A stretch of DNA of 43,584 nt from the NCBI RefSeq assembly GCF_000252125.1, contig NZ_AHKF01000009.1, forward strand, positions 1 to 43,584, given 5' to 3'. Source of the stretch: Flavobacterium frigoris PS1 (GTDB taxonomy: Bacteria; Bacteroidota; Bacteroidia; Flavobacteriales; Flavobacteriaceae). Positions 1 through 8,469 of this stretch are shown here, piece after piece; position 1 is the first letter of the stretch; each line of letters opens with the position of its first letter. Position numbers and translations under genes: made by a program. The notes under the pieces are model-generated. The model was not told the origin of the DNA, ran no database searches, and was given only the letters and a program-made list of their open reading frames with translations.

Positions 1-52
1 TTAAATTTTGCTTTCCATTAAATAAGTAAGAACGTCTGCGTTGTTGCGGGTG

Positions 53-82
53 CAAAACTACCACCTTTATTCACTAATTCAA
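53..82 (-). promoter_or_regulatory. Strong Bacteroidota-type promoter firing leftward out of the window
   Basis: On the minus strand a TTG (82-80) is followed by exactly 19 nt and then TAGTTTTG (60-53), a full match to the TTG-N19-TAnnTTTG consensus for the primary sigma factor of Flavobacterium. Transcription should start near position 46 and run out of the left edge. The transcribed 46 nt hold only a very short open frame (MESKI and a stop at 1-3), so the gene served, possibly a stable RNA or a highly expressed gene, lies outside the window. Confidence 0.6.
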
Positions 83-419
83 GCTTTTTATTTACCTTTT
101 TTTATTCTTTTCTTAACTTTAATTTTAAGTTGCTGAAATCCTGAATTTTAAAGAAGAACTTTCTTCCTCCCCCAAGCCCTATCCCTCAAGTACACCGAGA
201 CTTTTCAGAAGCGGTTTACCCATATCTTATAAATTTAAGTCTTCAAGCACACCCTTCCCTACTCCGGATAGCAAACCATCGGAACTATGCTTCCAAAAAA
301 AGAGGCTTCGCAGAAGTAGCTTAACCCTATAAAACCTTAGCAAATAAGCTTAATACCGTCTTTATTAAAAACAATTTCGTTGTTACTTGTACCCGAATAC
401 AGCTCTACCGCAAATGCAC
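83..419. other. Non-coding stretch, nothing recognised
   Basis: About 340 bases between the leftward promoter and hairpin repeat A. No open reading frame of believable length, tRNA-like fold or strong terminator was seen on either strand. It has short pyrimidine-rich runs and several degenerate hairpins of four or five base pairs. It may be a decayed intergenic region or hold an unrecognised small RNA. Confidence 0.4.
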
Positions 420-498
420 TAGCCCTGATAGCAGCGGAAATCCTTATATGCCGTGGTTCGGGCATATAAGATTGTAGTGAATAGCAGGAAATAGCTCC
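420..498 (+). repeat. Interspersed hairpin repeat, copy A
   Basis: Left arm TAGCCCTGATAGCAGCGG plus AAATCC (420-443), a hairpin with stem ttatatgcc/ggcatataa (444-452 and 461-469), and right arm AAGATTGTAGTGAATAGC (468-485) running on through GGAAATAGCTCC to 498. Copies B (13950-14039) and C (about 21461-21569) share this plan. The arms are conserved while the hairpin sequence differs but keeps pairing. It lies 31 bases beyond the 3' end of the permease gene. Confidence 0.7.
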
Positions 499-529
499 AA
501 ATTAAATATATAGAGCATCAATTCTCCCT

Positions 530-1765
530 TTAATCGAAACGAATGGCTTTGACAGGTGAGATTTTAGTTATTATATAGGACGGAATTAATAACACCACAA
601 AGCAAACGCCTATTGTAAGAAGGTTCAGCAATGCGACATATACCCAATTAAGATATACTGGTGCCTCATTTACATAGTAGTTTTCAGGATTAAGCTTAAT
701 TATCCCAAAGTACTGCTGGATTAGCAGTACAGATATTCCAATGAGGTTTCCCCAGAATAATCCGCGAAGAATCAAATAGGATGCATTGTATAGAAATATT
801 TTACGAATACTCCAGTTATTCGCCCCTAGCGCCTTTAATATCCCAATCATTTGTGTACGTTCAAGAATAAGGACCAGCAAGGCCACCACCATGTTAATAG
901 TAGCAACTAAAATCATAACAATCAAAATGACTATGATGTTGAAATCAAATAATTGAAGCCACTCAAATATATAACCGTATTTTTCAATTATGGTTTTAGT
1001 ATCGAGAGTTGAACCTGTTTGCTGATACACCTGATCTCCTACCCGTTTTATATCGTCAAAATCATCTACGAAAACTTCGAAAGCACCAACTTCATCTGCT
1101 TTCCATTTATTGATTCGCTGCATATGCCGTATATCCCCAATAATATAAGTAGCATCAAACTCTTGAAAACCCGAATTAAAAATGCCCATGATTTTAAACC
1201 TTCGAATGTTAGGCAACTTATTCTGGCCTTCTTTCATGAAGAACGTATTAAAAGCATCTCCCACTTTCAGTTTTAATCTGTTGGCCAGAAATTGGGAAAT
1301 CAATACATCTTCATTTACTTTGGCTGAAAAATCGGGCAGTTTTCCCGAAACCAGATAATCCTCTATGTTTTTCCATTCATAATCAGCCCCCACTCCTTTA
1401 AAAACAATTCCCTCAAAAGCAGTCTCTGTTCTTATAATACCAGCTTTACTTGCAATGGCCTGAATATGACTTACCCCTTCAACAGATTTAAACTTGGGAT
1501 AAAAATCTTGTTTTTTTGAAATCGGAACTAAAGTAACTTCAGATTGATTATTGTCGTAATTGGAAATAATAATATGTCCATTAAATGCAGAAATCTTTTC
1601 TCTAATCTTTTGCTGTAACCCAATTCCTGTTGCTACTGAAACGATCATCATGATCATTCCTATGGCAATGGCCGAAATCGCAATTTTTATAATTGGTGCA
1701 GATATGCTACTTTTATAATCTTTAGCAGTTATTAGTCGTTTGGCTATGAAATATTCTAAATTCAA
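530..1765 (-). CDS. ABC transporter permease, FtsX/LolE/MacB type
   Basis: Integral inner-membrane protein of about 411 residues with the usual plan of this family. There is one membrane helix near the N-terminus (the APIIKIAISAIAIGMIMMIV stretch), a periplasmic MacB-like core domain of roughly 200 residues, then three C-terminal helices including one rich in Ile/Val/Met followed by the cytoplasmic signature ILERTQMIGILKALGA, which contacts the ATPase. The family moves lipoproteins or other substrates, or transmits force, with a separate ATPase that is not encoded nearby. An in-frame ATG lies upstream at 1825, but a TATATTTG promoter element (1795-1788) falls inside that longer frame. The TTG at 1765, giving LNLEYFIAKRL, is therefore my preferred start; the ATG at 1786 is an alternative. 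LolC/LolE-like is an inference; the substrate is unknown. Confidence 0.85.
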   Translation of the reverse strand: MNLEYFIAKRLITAKDYKSSISAPIIKIAISAIAIGMIMMIVSVATGIGLQQKIREKISAFNGHIIISNYDNNQSEVTLVPISKKQDFYPKFKSVEGVSHIQAIASKAGIIRTETAFEGIVFKGVGADYEWKNIEDYLVSGKLPDFSAKVNEDVLISQFLANRLKLKVGDAFNTFFMKEGQNKLPNIRRFKIMGIFNSGFQEFDATYIIGDIRHMQRINKWKADEVGAFEVFVDDFDDIKRVGDQVYQQTGSTLDTKTIIEKYGYIFEWLQLFDFNIIVILIVMILVATINMVVALLVLILERTQMIGILKALGANNWSIRKIFLYNASYLILRGLFWGNLIGISVLLIQQYFGIIKLNPENYYVNEAPVYLNWVYVALLNLLTIGVCFVVLLIPSYIITKISPVKAIRFD

Positions 1766-1787
1766 GAGAGGTGTTTTGGTTATCATG

Positions 1788-1795
1788 CAAATATA
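1788..1795 (-). promoter_or_regulatory. Candidate -7 element for the permease gene
   Basis: TATATTTG on the minus strand matches TAnnTTTG. It lies inside the longest possible reading frame of the permease, which argues for a start downstream of it. No good -33 TTG is present at 17-23 nt. Confidence 0.4.
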
Positions 1796-1847
1796 CATAA
1801 AGTTTTCAGCCAAGAATCGCTCCATTTTTCACTTATTAAAATAAAAC

Positions 1848-3119
1848 ATGAAGCTTTCACCCCAATTTTTCACGATTAAGACCTTCAGAAAGACAACAAT
1901 GATATCGTATTGCCTTATCCTTACATTAGTTTCTTGTGGAAGTTCAATCAAGCAACAAGATTCTGAATTTAAGAAAAGAGATGCCGAAATCGTCAAAAGA
2001 AGTATTTTACAGACAATAGGTACTGGCGCAGAGAACAGCAAACTATATCTTCCTTTATTAAAGGATAAAAAAATTGGGATTGTAACTAATCAATCGGGGC
2101 TTTTATCAAACAACACGCACATCGTTGATTTTCTAGTAAAAAAAAATATCGTAATAAAAAAAATATTTGCGCCAGAACATGGCTTCCGTGGTACTGCTGA
2201 TGCTGGTGAACATGTTGTTGACGGGAAAGATCCCAAAACAGGACTCCCCATCATATCACTATATGGCGACAATAAAAAACCGAAGCCAGCGCAATTAGCC
2301 GAAATAGACATTATGGTTTTTGATTTACAAGATGTCGGCGCAAGATTTTACACCTATATTTCTTCTCTCCATTATGTAATGGAAGCTTGTGCCGAACAGA
2401 ACATACCGCTAATTATTCTAGATAGACCTAACCCAAATGGTAATATCATAGACGGACCGGTCTTAGAAAAGGAATATTCCAGTTTTCTAGGAATGCACAC
2501 CATCCCCATTTTGCATGGCATGACCATCGGTGAGTACGGACAAATGATCAATGGTGAAAATTGGTTAAAAAACGGCATTCAATGCAAACTGACTATCATC
2601 CCTTGCACAAATTACGACAGACAGATTAATTACAGCCTACCCGTAAAACCATCACCAAATCTTCCAAATGACCAAGCTATTAATCTTTATGCGAGTTTAT
2701 GTCTTTTTGAAGGTACCAATGTAAGTGTAGGAAGGGGAACGGAAAAACAATTTCAAATTTACGGATCACCCTTCTTGCCACAAAGCGACTTTAGTTTTAT
2801 TCCAAAGCCAAACATTGGAGCCCAAAATCCAGTTTATAATGGGCTTGAATGTTTTGGTGAAGATTTATCGGCTACTGACAAAGTAAACCAATTACAATTA
2901 AAATGGCTGATTAGCGCCTATAAAACCACTACGGCAAAATCAAAATTCTTTAATGGGTTTTTCACAAAGTTAGCAGGAACTAAAAAACTGCAGCTACAAA
3001 TAGAAAATGGCGTCCCTGAAGAAGAAATAAGAAAAAGCTGGGAAAAAGGATTAATCGAATTTAAAGAAATGAGAAGTCAATACTTGATTTATTTAACTTT
3101 ACACTCAACAGGTTTATAA
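1848..3119 (+). CDS. DUF1343 lipoprotein, NamZ/YbbC-type exo-beta-N-acetylmuramidase
   Basis: A 423-residue protein with a lipoprotein signal peptide: basic n-region, hydrophobic stretch, then LVSCGSS with the lipidated Cys at about residue 30. The rest is DUF1343, with family signatures KIGIVTNQSG, FAPEHGFRG, the aspartate-rich MVFDLQDVGARFYTY, LDRPNPNG and SVGRGTEKQFQIYGSP. Characterised members (NamZ of Bacillus, glycoside hydrolase family 171) remove terminal N-acetylmuramic acid from peptidoglycan fragments, so a role in cell-wall recycling in the periplasm is likely. It is transcribed divergently from the permease next door. A second Met at 1899 would leave a minimal signal peptide and is a possible alternative start. 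Function is by family resemblance; the enzyme activity is inferred. Confidence 0.88.
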   Translation: MKLSPQFFTIKTFRKTTMISYCLILTLVSCGSSIKQQDSEFKKRDAEIVKRSILQTIGTGAENSKLYLPLLKDKKIGIVTNQSGLLSNNTHIVDFLVKKNIVIKKIFAPEHGFRGTADAGEHVVDGKDPKTGLPIISLYGDNKKPKPAQLAEIDIMVFDLQDVGARFYTYISSLHYVMEACAEQNIPLIILDRPNPNGNIIDGPVLEKEYSSFLGMHTIPILHGMTIGEYGQMINGENWLKNGIQCKLTIIPCTNYDRQINYSLPVKPSPNLPNDQAINLYASLCLFEGTNVSVGRGTEKQFQIYGSPFLPQSDFSFIPKPNIGAQNPVYNGLECFGEDLSATDKVNQLQLKWLISAYKTTTAKSKFFNGFFTKLAGTKKLQLQIENGVPEEEIRKSWEKGLIEFKEMRSQYLIYLTLHSTGL

Positions 3120-3148
3120 AAATAGCCGAATCTTGGAAACGAGATGCA

Positions 3149-3643
3149 TTACATCGGCATTTTCCTTTTCATTTCTTCAACTATATTGTAAGCTGCAGGG
3201 CAGATTGAAATGTTTTTTAAAGTTAAATCTGTGATTTGATTAAACTTTTTTCGGTCAGTATGAGGAAACTCTCTACATGCTTTCGGCCTTACATCATATA
3301 TCATACAGGCATTTTCATTATCGAGAAAAGTACAAGGAACACTTTGCAGCACATAATCCTTATCCTCATCAATACGCAGGTTTTGTTCGATAAACTGCTG
3401 TGGTTTTTGTTTCAAGTATTTTGATACACGCTCAATGTCAGCCAATGTAAATAATGGACCAGTTGTTTTACAACAGTTTGCACATTTTAAACAATCCGTT
3501 TTCTTAAATTCTGCATTATGCAAATCCTGCATCACATAATCTAAGTTCTTAGGCGTTTTCTTTTTAAGCTTATCGAAATACTTTTTATTTTCTATATGCT
3601 TATCTTTGGCAAGTTTTCCAAGATCGTTTAAAGATGGTTTCAA
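3149..3643 (-). CDS. YkgJ-family cysteine-cluster protein
   Basis: A 164-residue cytoplasmic protein with a CxxCxxCC cluster at residues 51-58 and further Cys residues in VPCTFL, NACMIYDVRPKACREFPH and SICPAAY. This is the pattern of the YkgJ (UPF0153) family, thought to bind zinc or an iron-sulfur centre. The exact function of the family is not known. The first 45 residues are Lys-rich and probably helical. It converges on the DUF1343 gene, with only 29 bases between the two stop codons. A TATTTTTG element lies about 25 bases upstream of the start. Confidence 0.85.
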   Translation of the reverse strand: MKPSLNDLGKLAKDKHIENKKYFDKLKKKTPKNLDYVMQDLHNAEFKKTDCLKCANCCKTTGPLFTLADIERVSKYLKQKPQQFIEQNLRIDEDKDYVLQSVPCTFLDNENACMIYDVRPKACREFPHTDRKKFNQITDLTLKNISICPAAYNIVEEMKRKMPM

Positions 3644-3668
3644 TTTTAAATTTTAAAGTTGTTATCTG

Positions 3669-3676
3669 CAAAAATA
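3669..3676 (-). promoter_or_regulatory. Candidate -7 element for the YkgJ-family gene
   Basis: TATTTTTG on the minus strand, 26 bases upstream of the ATG at 3643. It matches TAnnTTTG. The nearest CAAA on the plus strand is too close (12 bases) to be a normal -33 box. Confidence 0.35.
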
Positions 3677-3714
3677 AACTTTCTAAATCAAACAGTAAAC
3701 TTTAAACTAAATAA

Positions 3715-4422
3715 ATGAAAGACCTTTTTGGCAAAGCCATCCTTGATTTTCAAACGAATAATTCTCCTGAAGACTTAATTACCGAAACCACTATTTCCGA
3801 GGAAGACGAAATGAGTGTCGCTTATTTATTCCGTTCCTATAGTGAAATGCCCAAAATGGAACAAAAAGCACTTCAACTTGCCAAGGGCAGAATCCTAGAT
3901 GTAGGCTGCGGCGCAGGAAGTCACAGTTTGACTTTGCAAAACGAAAGAAATCTAAACGTAACGGCGATTGATATTTCTACAAATGCTATTAAGGCATGTA
4001 TATTACGAGGAATAAAAGACGCAAGAGTTCAAGACGTGATGACCTTAGAAAACGAGAAATACGATACCATTCTGTTATTGATGAATGGTGCAGGTATGTG
4101 TGGAAAACTAAAGAACATTCCAAAATTCCTTCTAAAACTTAAATCACTTTTGAATCCTGGAGGACAAATTTTGATGGATAGCTCTGACATCATCTATATG
4201 TTTGACGATGACGAAGATGGTGGAAAATGGATCCCATCAGATAATGCCTATTATGGTGAAGTTGTTTTCAAAATTGCCTACAAAGGCGAAAAAGAAAAAC
4301 CTTTTGACTGGATGTATATTGATTACAACACCCTTCAGAACGCGGCTTTCGCCAATGACTTAAAATCAGAATTGATTTTAGAAGGCGAGCATTATGATTA
4401 TTTGGCAAAGCTTTCGATTTAG
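3715..4422 (+). CDS. Class I SAM-dependent methyltransferase
   Basis: A 235-residue protein with a Rossmann methyltransferase core. Motif I is ILDVGCGAGSHSL at residues 60-72, followed by an acidic strand end (VTAIDIS) and the post-motif LMNGAGMCGKL and LLNPGGQILMDSSD segments. The substrate cannot be read from the sequence. Small-molecule or protein methylation are both possible. The gene begins 71 bases after the divergent YkgJ-family gene, and the decayed DinB-like gene follows it. Length and motifs are normal for the family. Confidence 0.85.
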   Translation: MKDLFGKAILDFQTNNSPEDLITETTISEEDEMSVAYLFRSYSEMPKMEQKALQLAKGRILDVGCGAGSHSLTLQNERNLNVTAIDISTNAIKACILRGIKDARVQDVMTLENEKYDTILLLMNGAGMCGKLKNIPKFLLKLKSLLNPGGQILMDSSDIIYMFDDDEDGGKWIPSDNAYYGEVVFKIAYKGEKEKPFDWMYIDYNTLQNAAFANDLKSELILEGEHYDYLAKLSI

Positions 4423-4456
4423 AAGTAATACAAAGACTTAAAAGAGTAAAAACACG

Positions 4457-4918
4457 ATAAATGGAAAATCTACCGCTCCTGAAATTTATTCCAAAAACTA
4501 TTTATCTGAAAAAATAGCAGAAATAGTCGCTTTTCCGGAAAAGTTAAAAAAGGAAGTCGCTGATTTCACAATGGATCAATTAGACAGTTGCTACATTAGA
4601 ATAAAATGGACTTTGACTGAAAACGCACCAGTCATAAAACAATATGATGAAAATTTGTGGTCTCAACTAAATGATAACATGACTATGCCTATCGAACCCA
4701 CTTTATCATTACTCGAGGGATTACACTTCAGACTCACTTATATTATGAATAGTCCATCCGAAAAAGATTTAGAAAAGAAATTCATACATCCAGATAACGG
4801 AAATGAATTTCCACTTAAAGAAATAATTGGCACCTATGCCTAGCATGGAAACCATCATTTAGCACATATTACCGAATTAAAAAAAGAAACAACTGGTAAA
4901 AACAATTGTTTAATTTAA
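4457..4918 (+). pseudogene. Decayed DinB/YfiT-like metal-dependent hydrolase gene
   Basis: Reading one frame from about 4442 to 4918 gives recognisable YfiT/BstA-like (DinB superfamily) sequence with three lesions. First, the start is lost: the frame has a stop at 4439, no ATG before the conserved NGKSTAPEIYSKNYL, and an ATA at 4457. Second, there is an internal in-frame deletion: DQLD joins directly to SCYIRIKWTLTEN, removing the roughly 25 residues that normally carry the WTxRQVxHHxxDSH segment with the first metal-binding His. Third, there is a TAG at 4841 where the family has Trp, followed in frame by HGNHHLAHITELKKE and a stop at 4918. The piece from ATG 4571 to TAG 4843 is open (90 codons) but lacks all three metal His residues. 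Family identity is from memory of its motifs. Confidence 0.75.
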
Positions 4919-4920
4919 TA

Positions 4921-4966
4921 TAACTAAAGAAGCCAAACGACAATTGTTGTTTGGCTTCTTTAGTTA
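4921..4966. terminator. Symmetric bidirectional terminator
   Basis: An 18-bp perfect inverted repeat (TAACTAAAGAAGCCAAAC at 4921-4938 and its complement at 4949-4966) with a 10-base loop. The AAAG/CTTT outer stem gives a U-run in either direction. It sits between the rightward pseudogene and the leftward queE, so it can serve both. Confidence 0.85.
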
Positions 4967-4982
4967 GTATCTACTATATTGA

Positions 4983-5615
4983 TTACGGTATATTTAGATA
5001 CTTATGCGTTTGCAGTGACACTCTCCATTTTGGATTATTCATCACATAGTCTACTATTAGCGGTGTCATTTCTTCCTTTTTACTCCATTCAGGCTGAAGA
5101 AATAAAATAGCATCGTCGTTTACCAATTCAGCTTGCTCTTCCGCAAAAATAAAATCATGTTTATTAAAAATGATGACTTTTAATTCATGCGCTTTGTCGT
5201 AAACTGTTTTTGTTGGTAATTTATTTTTCTTTGGGGAAAGACAAATCCAATCCCAAGTTCCAGTAAGGTCATAGGCACCTGAAGTTTCAACATGAACCTT
5301 GCGTTGATTATCCTTAAGCATCTGTGTCAGAAGAGTCATATCCCACATTAACGGCTCCCCTCCCGTCACAACAACAGTTTCAGCATACTTACTGGCATTA
5401 GCAACGATTAAATCGACACTTGTAGGTGGATGCAAAGCAGCATTCCAACTTTCTTTAACATCACACCAATGACAACCGACATCGCAACCCCCTATTCTTA
5501 CAAAATAAGCTGCAGTTCCCGTATGAAAACCTTCCCCTTGAATTGTGTAAAACTCTTCCATTAAGGGTAGCATTGCCCCTTTATTAACTTCTAATTGTAC
5601 TTCTTTTGATAGCAT
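4983..5615 (-). CDS. queE: 7-carboxy-7-deazaguanine synthase QueE
   Basis: A 210-residue radical SAM enzyme that converts 6-carboxytetrahydropterin to 7-carboxy-7-deazaguanine on the way to preQ0, preQ1 and queuosine. The iron-sulfur cluster motif is C44-x3-C48-x2-C51 (GGCDVGCHWCDVK). The upstream FYTIQGEGFHTG is the typical QueE substrate/SAM-binding start, and VVTGGEPL is the radical SAM GGE-type motif. The C-terminal LQPEW and RVSLQTHKYLNIP are characteristic. The gene stands alone between the symmetric terminator and a TATATTTG promoter element at 5640-5633. queA, a later step of the same pathway, is at 21647-22696. Confidence 0.95.
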   Translation of the reverse strand: MLSKEVQLEVNKGAMLPLMEEFYTIQGEGFHTGTAAYFVRIGGCDVGCHWCDVKESWNAALHPPTSVDLIVANASKYAETVVVTGGEPLMWDMTLLTQMLKDNQRKVHVETSGAYDLTGTWDWICLSPKKNKLPTKTVYDKAHELKVIIFNKHDFIFAEEQAELVNDDAILFLQPEWSKKEEMTPLIVDYVMNNPKWRVSLQTHKYLNIP

Positions 5616-5632
5616 TATTGTAATTTAAAGTG

Positions 5633-5640
5633 CAAATATA
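5633..5640 (-). promoter_or_regulatory. Candidate -7 element for queE
   Basis: TATATTTG followed by CAC on the minus strand, 18 bases upstream of the queE ATG. It matches TAnnTTTG; no convincing -33 TTG was seen at normal spacing. Confidence 0.45.
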
Positions 5641-5777
5641 ACCAATTTGAAAAGGAGTAATTTAATTATCTGGAAATGCTTTCTAAAAATTACTACCTGT
5701 AACATAAGAAGTAAGGATACTAGTACGCTATTACCACAAAAAAAGCACGAACAAACTCATTCATTTTAATGCAAGAA

Positions 5778-5807
5778 AAAACCGATAGCGTTAAAGCTAT
5801 CGGTTTT
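5778..5807 (-). terminator. Terminator of the exbB-tonB-TPR operon
   Basis: A 12-bp perfect stem (aaaaccgatagc at 5778-5789, gctatcggtttt at 5796-5807) with a 6-base loop. On the minus strand it is followed by a T-rich run. It lies 20 bases beyond the stop codon of the TPR gene. Confidence 0.85.
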
Positions 5808-5827
5808 AAACTATTAAATAAATTATA

Positions 5828-7540
5828 TTATTTAAGCGTATTCAAAGACTGTTTTGCATATCCATTTTCAGGATCCATCGCCAGTGTTTTATTGAAAAAC
5901 TCAATAGCTTTTACTTTATCTGTGTTAGCGTAACCAGCAGCCATAGTATTATAAGCTTCGATTAACTTTGTTTTTACCGCAGGTTTAGCCAATTCTTCAG
6001 CACCTTTTTTAGTTACAATGTCAATGTATTGTTGGTAATACTTAATCATCAACTCATCATTTCCAAGTAAACTATTAGTTCTTGCACGGTAAACATATAC
6101 ATCCTGAGTAGCTGGTGAAGCTTCAATCACATTTCCAAAAGCAATATCTGCTTTGTTCAAAGCAATTGTATCTTTTACAGCGCCACTTTTTGTATTATCA
6201 AAATACAAAGAGTTTCCTAAATAGAAATTGTCAAGCAAATAGTTTTTAGATTCTTTGTAAGAAGTTGCAATTTCAAAAATAGCAGCTGCTTCTTTATACA
6301 TTTTTTTCTCATAAAGATCTTTCCCTGCTTCACTTAAGTCGTTAGCAACAGCATTTTCCATGTCATATGCTTTCTTAACAAGTTCAATCCCTTTATTAAA
6401 CAATATTGGTTCAGCAACTGTTACGTCAGCACCCATTGTTGCTTTTTTAATATTAGATAAACCAAGGTATAAGTAATCAAGAGACATCACATTATTAGAT
6501 GCACTTGAAGTATAGTCTTGTAATGCTTTAATAGCAACATCTACATTATTATTGAAGTATGCAGAATACCCTAAATAACGTAAAATCCTTGGATTTACAT
6601 TGTCAATTTCCTTCATTTTATTAGCTTCAATTTCTAAAGCTTTATAATCACGAGCAACAATCAAGAAGTCAGCATGACGCATACGTGAAGCTAAAGAATA
6701 ATCTGTCAGACCCATGTATTTTTCATAATACGACAATGCTTCTTTCATATACTCATCATTTCTTGATGGAACATTGACAGCCCAATAGTAATAAGTTTCA
6801 GCTAACTCACGGTAAAGAGGTCCGTAGTTAGGGTTCGTTGCAATTACATCATTGAATGCTTTTACAGCTTCAGTATATGCTTTAGCTCCTTTAAGCAAAA
6901 CTCCTAACTGCATTTTTGCTCTAATTAACGAATTGTCAGCTTGAAACGCATTGCGATATGCTGAATACGCCTCATTTTGATTTTTATCACCATAATAAGC
7001 ATCACCAAAAGCTAGCAAGACTAATGGTTCTTGAGTATACTTCTCATTAACTCTTTTTAAAGTACTGATAGCAGCTTTGAAATCGGGCTTATCAGCATTC
7101 ATATATGCTTTAGCAACATATACAAACTCTTCAAAATCTCTTCTTCCCATTTCTTTTATTGCCAATTCAAATTTAGTTTTGGCAGCGGCAGTATTATTTG
7201 CGTTAAGATCTATTTGACCTAATCCTATATAATTAAAATGCGCTTCATCCTTAGCTTTAACACCATTTTCATAGCTAATCTTTGCAGAATCGGCTACCTT
7301 TTGAGTAAGATAAACATTCCCTAAAAGAAAATAAGCAAGCCCTTTGTCTGGATCAGATTTAATTATTGATTTTAAAGTTGTTTTTGCATTTTGGAACTTT
7401 TCGGCGTCAATCTCTTTTTTTGCTTCACTGATATCTTGCGCGTGACTTAACGTTACGGTAGCCAAAAAGGCAACACTTAAAATTTTAAATTTGTTCATTT
7501 TAACTTTTTTTAATTTATTCATATTCATATTCTTTATCAT
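5828..7540 (-). CDS. Secreted tetratricopeptide repeat protein
   Basis: A 570-residue protein, probably periplasmic. A signal peptide is visible (KFKILSVAFLATVTLSHAQ, cleavage after AQ). The mature part is almost entirely TPR-like helical pairs, for example LAYFLLGNVYLTQK, YGPLYRELAETYYYWA, RILRYLGYSAYFN and a last repeat AIEFFNKTLAMDPENGYA. It is the last gene of the ExbB-ExbD-ExbD-TonB operon. Its ATG overlaps the stop of the PstS-like gene as ATGA (7540-7537), so translation is probably coupled. That overlap supports the long start, although Met at codon 15 (MNKFKIL) would also give a clean signal peptide. TPR proteins scaffold complexes; a role in assembling or steering the TonB machinery is inferred only from the neighbours. 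Confidence 0.9.
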   Translation of the reverse strand: MIKNMNMNKLKKVKMNKFKILSVAFLATVTLSHAQDISEAKKEIDAEKFQNAKTTLKSIIKSDPDKGLAYFLLGNVYLTQKVADSAKISYENGVKAKDEAHFNYIGLGQIDLNANNTAAAKTKFELAIKEMGRRDFEEFVYVAKAYMNADKPDFKAAISTLKRVNEKYTQEPLVLLAFGDAYYGDKNQNEAYSAYRNAFQADNSLIRAKMQLGVLLKGAKAYTEAVKAFNDVIATNPNYGPLYRELAETYYYWAVNVPSRNDEYMKEALSYYEKYMGLTDYSLASRMRHADFLIVARDYKALEIEANKMKEIDNVNPRILRYLGYSAYFNNNVDVAIKALQDYTSSASNNVMSLDYLYLGLSNIKKATMGADVTVAEPILFNKGIELVKKAYDMENAVANDLSEAGKDLYEKKMYKEAAAIFEIATSYKESKNYLLDNFYLGNSLYFDNTKSGAVKDTIALNKADIAFGNVIEASPATQDVYVYRARTNSLLGNDELMIKYYQQYIDIVTKKGAEELAKPAVKTKLIEAYNTMAAGYANTDKVKAIEFFNKTLAMDPENGYAKQSLNTLK

Positions 7541-8466
7541 TTTTTCGGCTCAATATTGATTGAATTTCTGATAATCATATTCCTTCCTGGTACCCTAACT
7601 GGAAGTAAACCAGATTTTAAAATTATTCTTTGTCCTATATCCCCTGCAACAAATGAGGCGAAACCCATTCCTAATCCAGAGTATCCTTGACAATTAATTA
7701 TATACAAATCACGTGCCAAAGGATACTTTCCTTCTGCAATGTTATTTTGAGAAGGCGCAAAATACCCAATATTATTAAGACTTTTAACATTTAAAACGTT
7801 AATATTTTTTATAATTTTTCTCATATCGGCTGTTGGTTGTGATAACCAATTGACTCCCAGTACCCCAATCATACCCTCATTTTCCGATACGTATTTAATT
7901 ACGTCTTCATTTGTTTTAAATGAGAAAACATCTTTTTCCCGCATTTCTTTGAGTCCTGCCAAATCATTCATGTATCGTACCGTGCTAGAATTAGGGTTGT
8001 CAAAAACCAGTCCCTTTACACTAGATTGCTCTTTCCCTTGTAGAAACATAATTACGTCCTCTAACGCAATTAAAGTATCTTTCCTGCTTTTGCTTGAAAT
8101 AAACGCGATTGCATCCGTTCCAATCTTAGTCGTTTTCGGGACAATCTTTTTTGACTGAAAAGCCTTCGCCTCATCGCCACTTAGCGGTCTGCTCAAAACA
8201 GCAATAGAACTCGTATCATTAAGCATAGCATTTATTAATTCACGCTCAGATTTTGCTACTAATGTAATCTTAGCATCATATTTACTTTCAAAAACCTCCA
8301 CCTGATCGTCAATAATTGGCTTCAATGTCTCATCAACAAGCATCGTTGTTTTTCCTTTAAGAATTGTCTCATTACCCTTCTTTGGAGAATCACTTTGTTT
8401 GCATGCAATAAACAGCATAAAAACTAAAGCAGCAGCTAAATACGGATATTTCACGAAATTTTTCAT
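7537..8466 (-). CDS. PstS-like substrate-binding lipoprotein
   Basis: A 309-residue lipoprotein: signal peptide ending LFIACKQSD with the lipidated Cys at about residue 22. The body resembles the phosphate-type periplasmic binding fold, with segments such as AVLSRPLSGDEAKAF, IGTDAIAFISSK, NSSTVRYMNDLAG and EGMIGVLGVNWLS, and the late GFASFVAGDIGQRIILKSGLLP. There are no pstC, pstA or pstB genes beside it. Instead it sits between tonB and a TPR gene, three bases after the small membrane protein gene and overlapping the TPR gene by ATGA. This gene order recurs in Bacteroidota, to my knowledge. A role as phosphate importer component is unlikely; a periplasmic ligand sensor or partner of the TonB complex is an inference. 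Confidence 0.85.
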   Translation of the reverse strand: MKNFVKYPYLAAALVFMLFIACKQSDSPKKGNETILKGKTTMLVDETLKPIIDDQVEVFESKYDAKITLVAKSERELINAMLNDTSSIAVLSRPLSGDEAKAFQSKKIVPKTTKIGTDAIAFISSKSRKDTLIALEDVIMFLQGKEQSSVKGLVFDNPNSSTVRYMNDLAGLKEMREKDVFSFKTNEDVIKYVSENEGMIGVLGVNWLSQPTADMRKIIKNINVLNVKSLNNIGYFAPSQNNIAEGKYPLARDLYIINCQGYSGLGMGFASFVAGDIGQRIILKSGLLPVRVPGRNMIIRNSINIEPKK

Positions 8467-8469
8467 AAT

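Noticed and set aside
1829..2041. Leftward 70-codon frame opposite the start of the DUF1343 gene
   Set aside because: Lies antisense over the signal peptide and N-terminus of a clear lipoprotein; no independent support.
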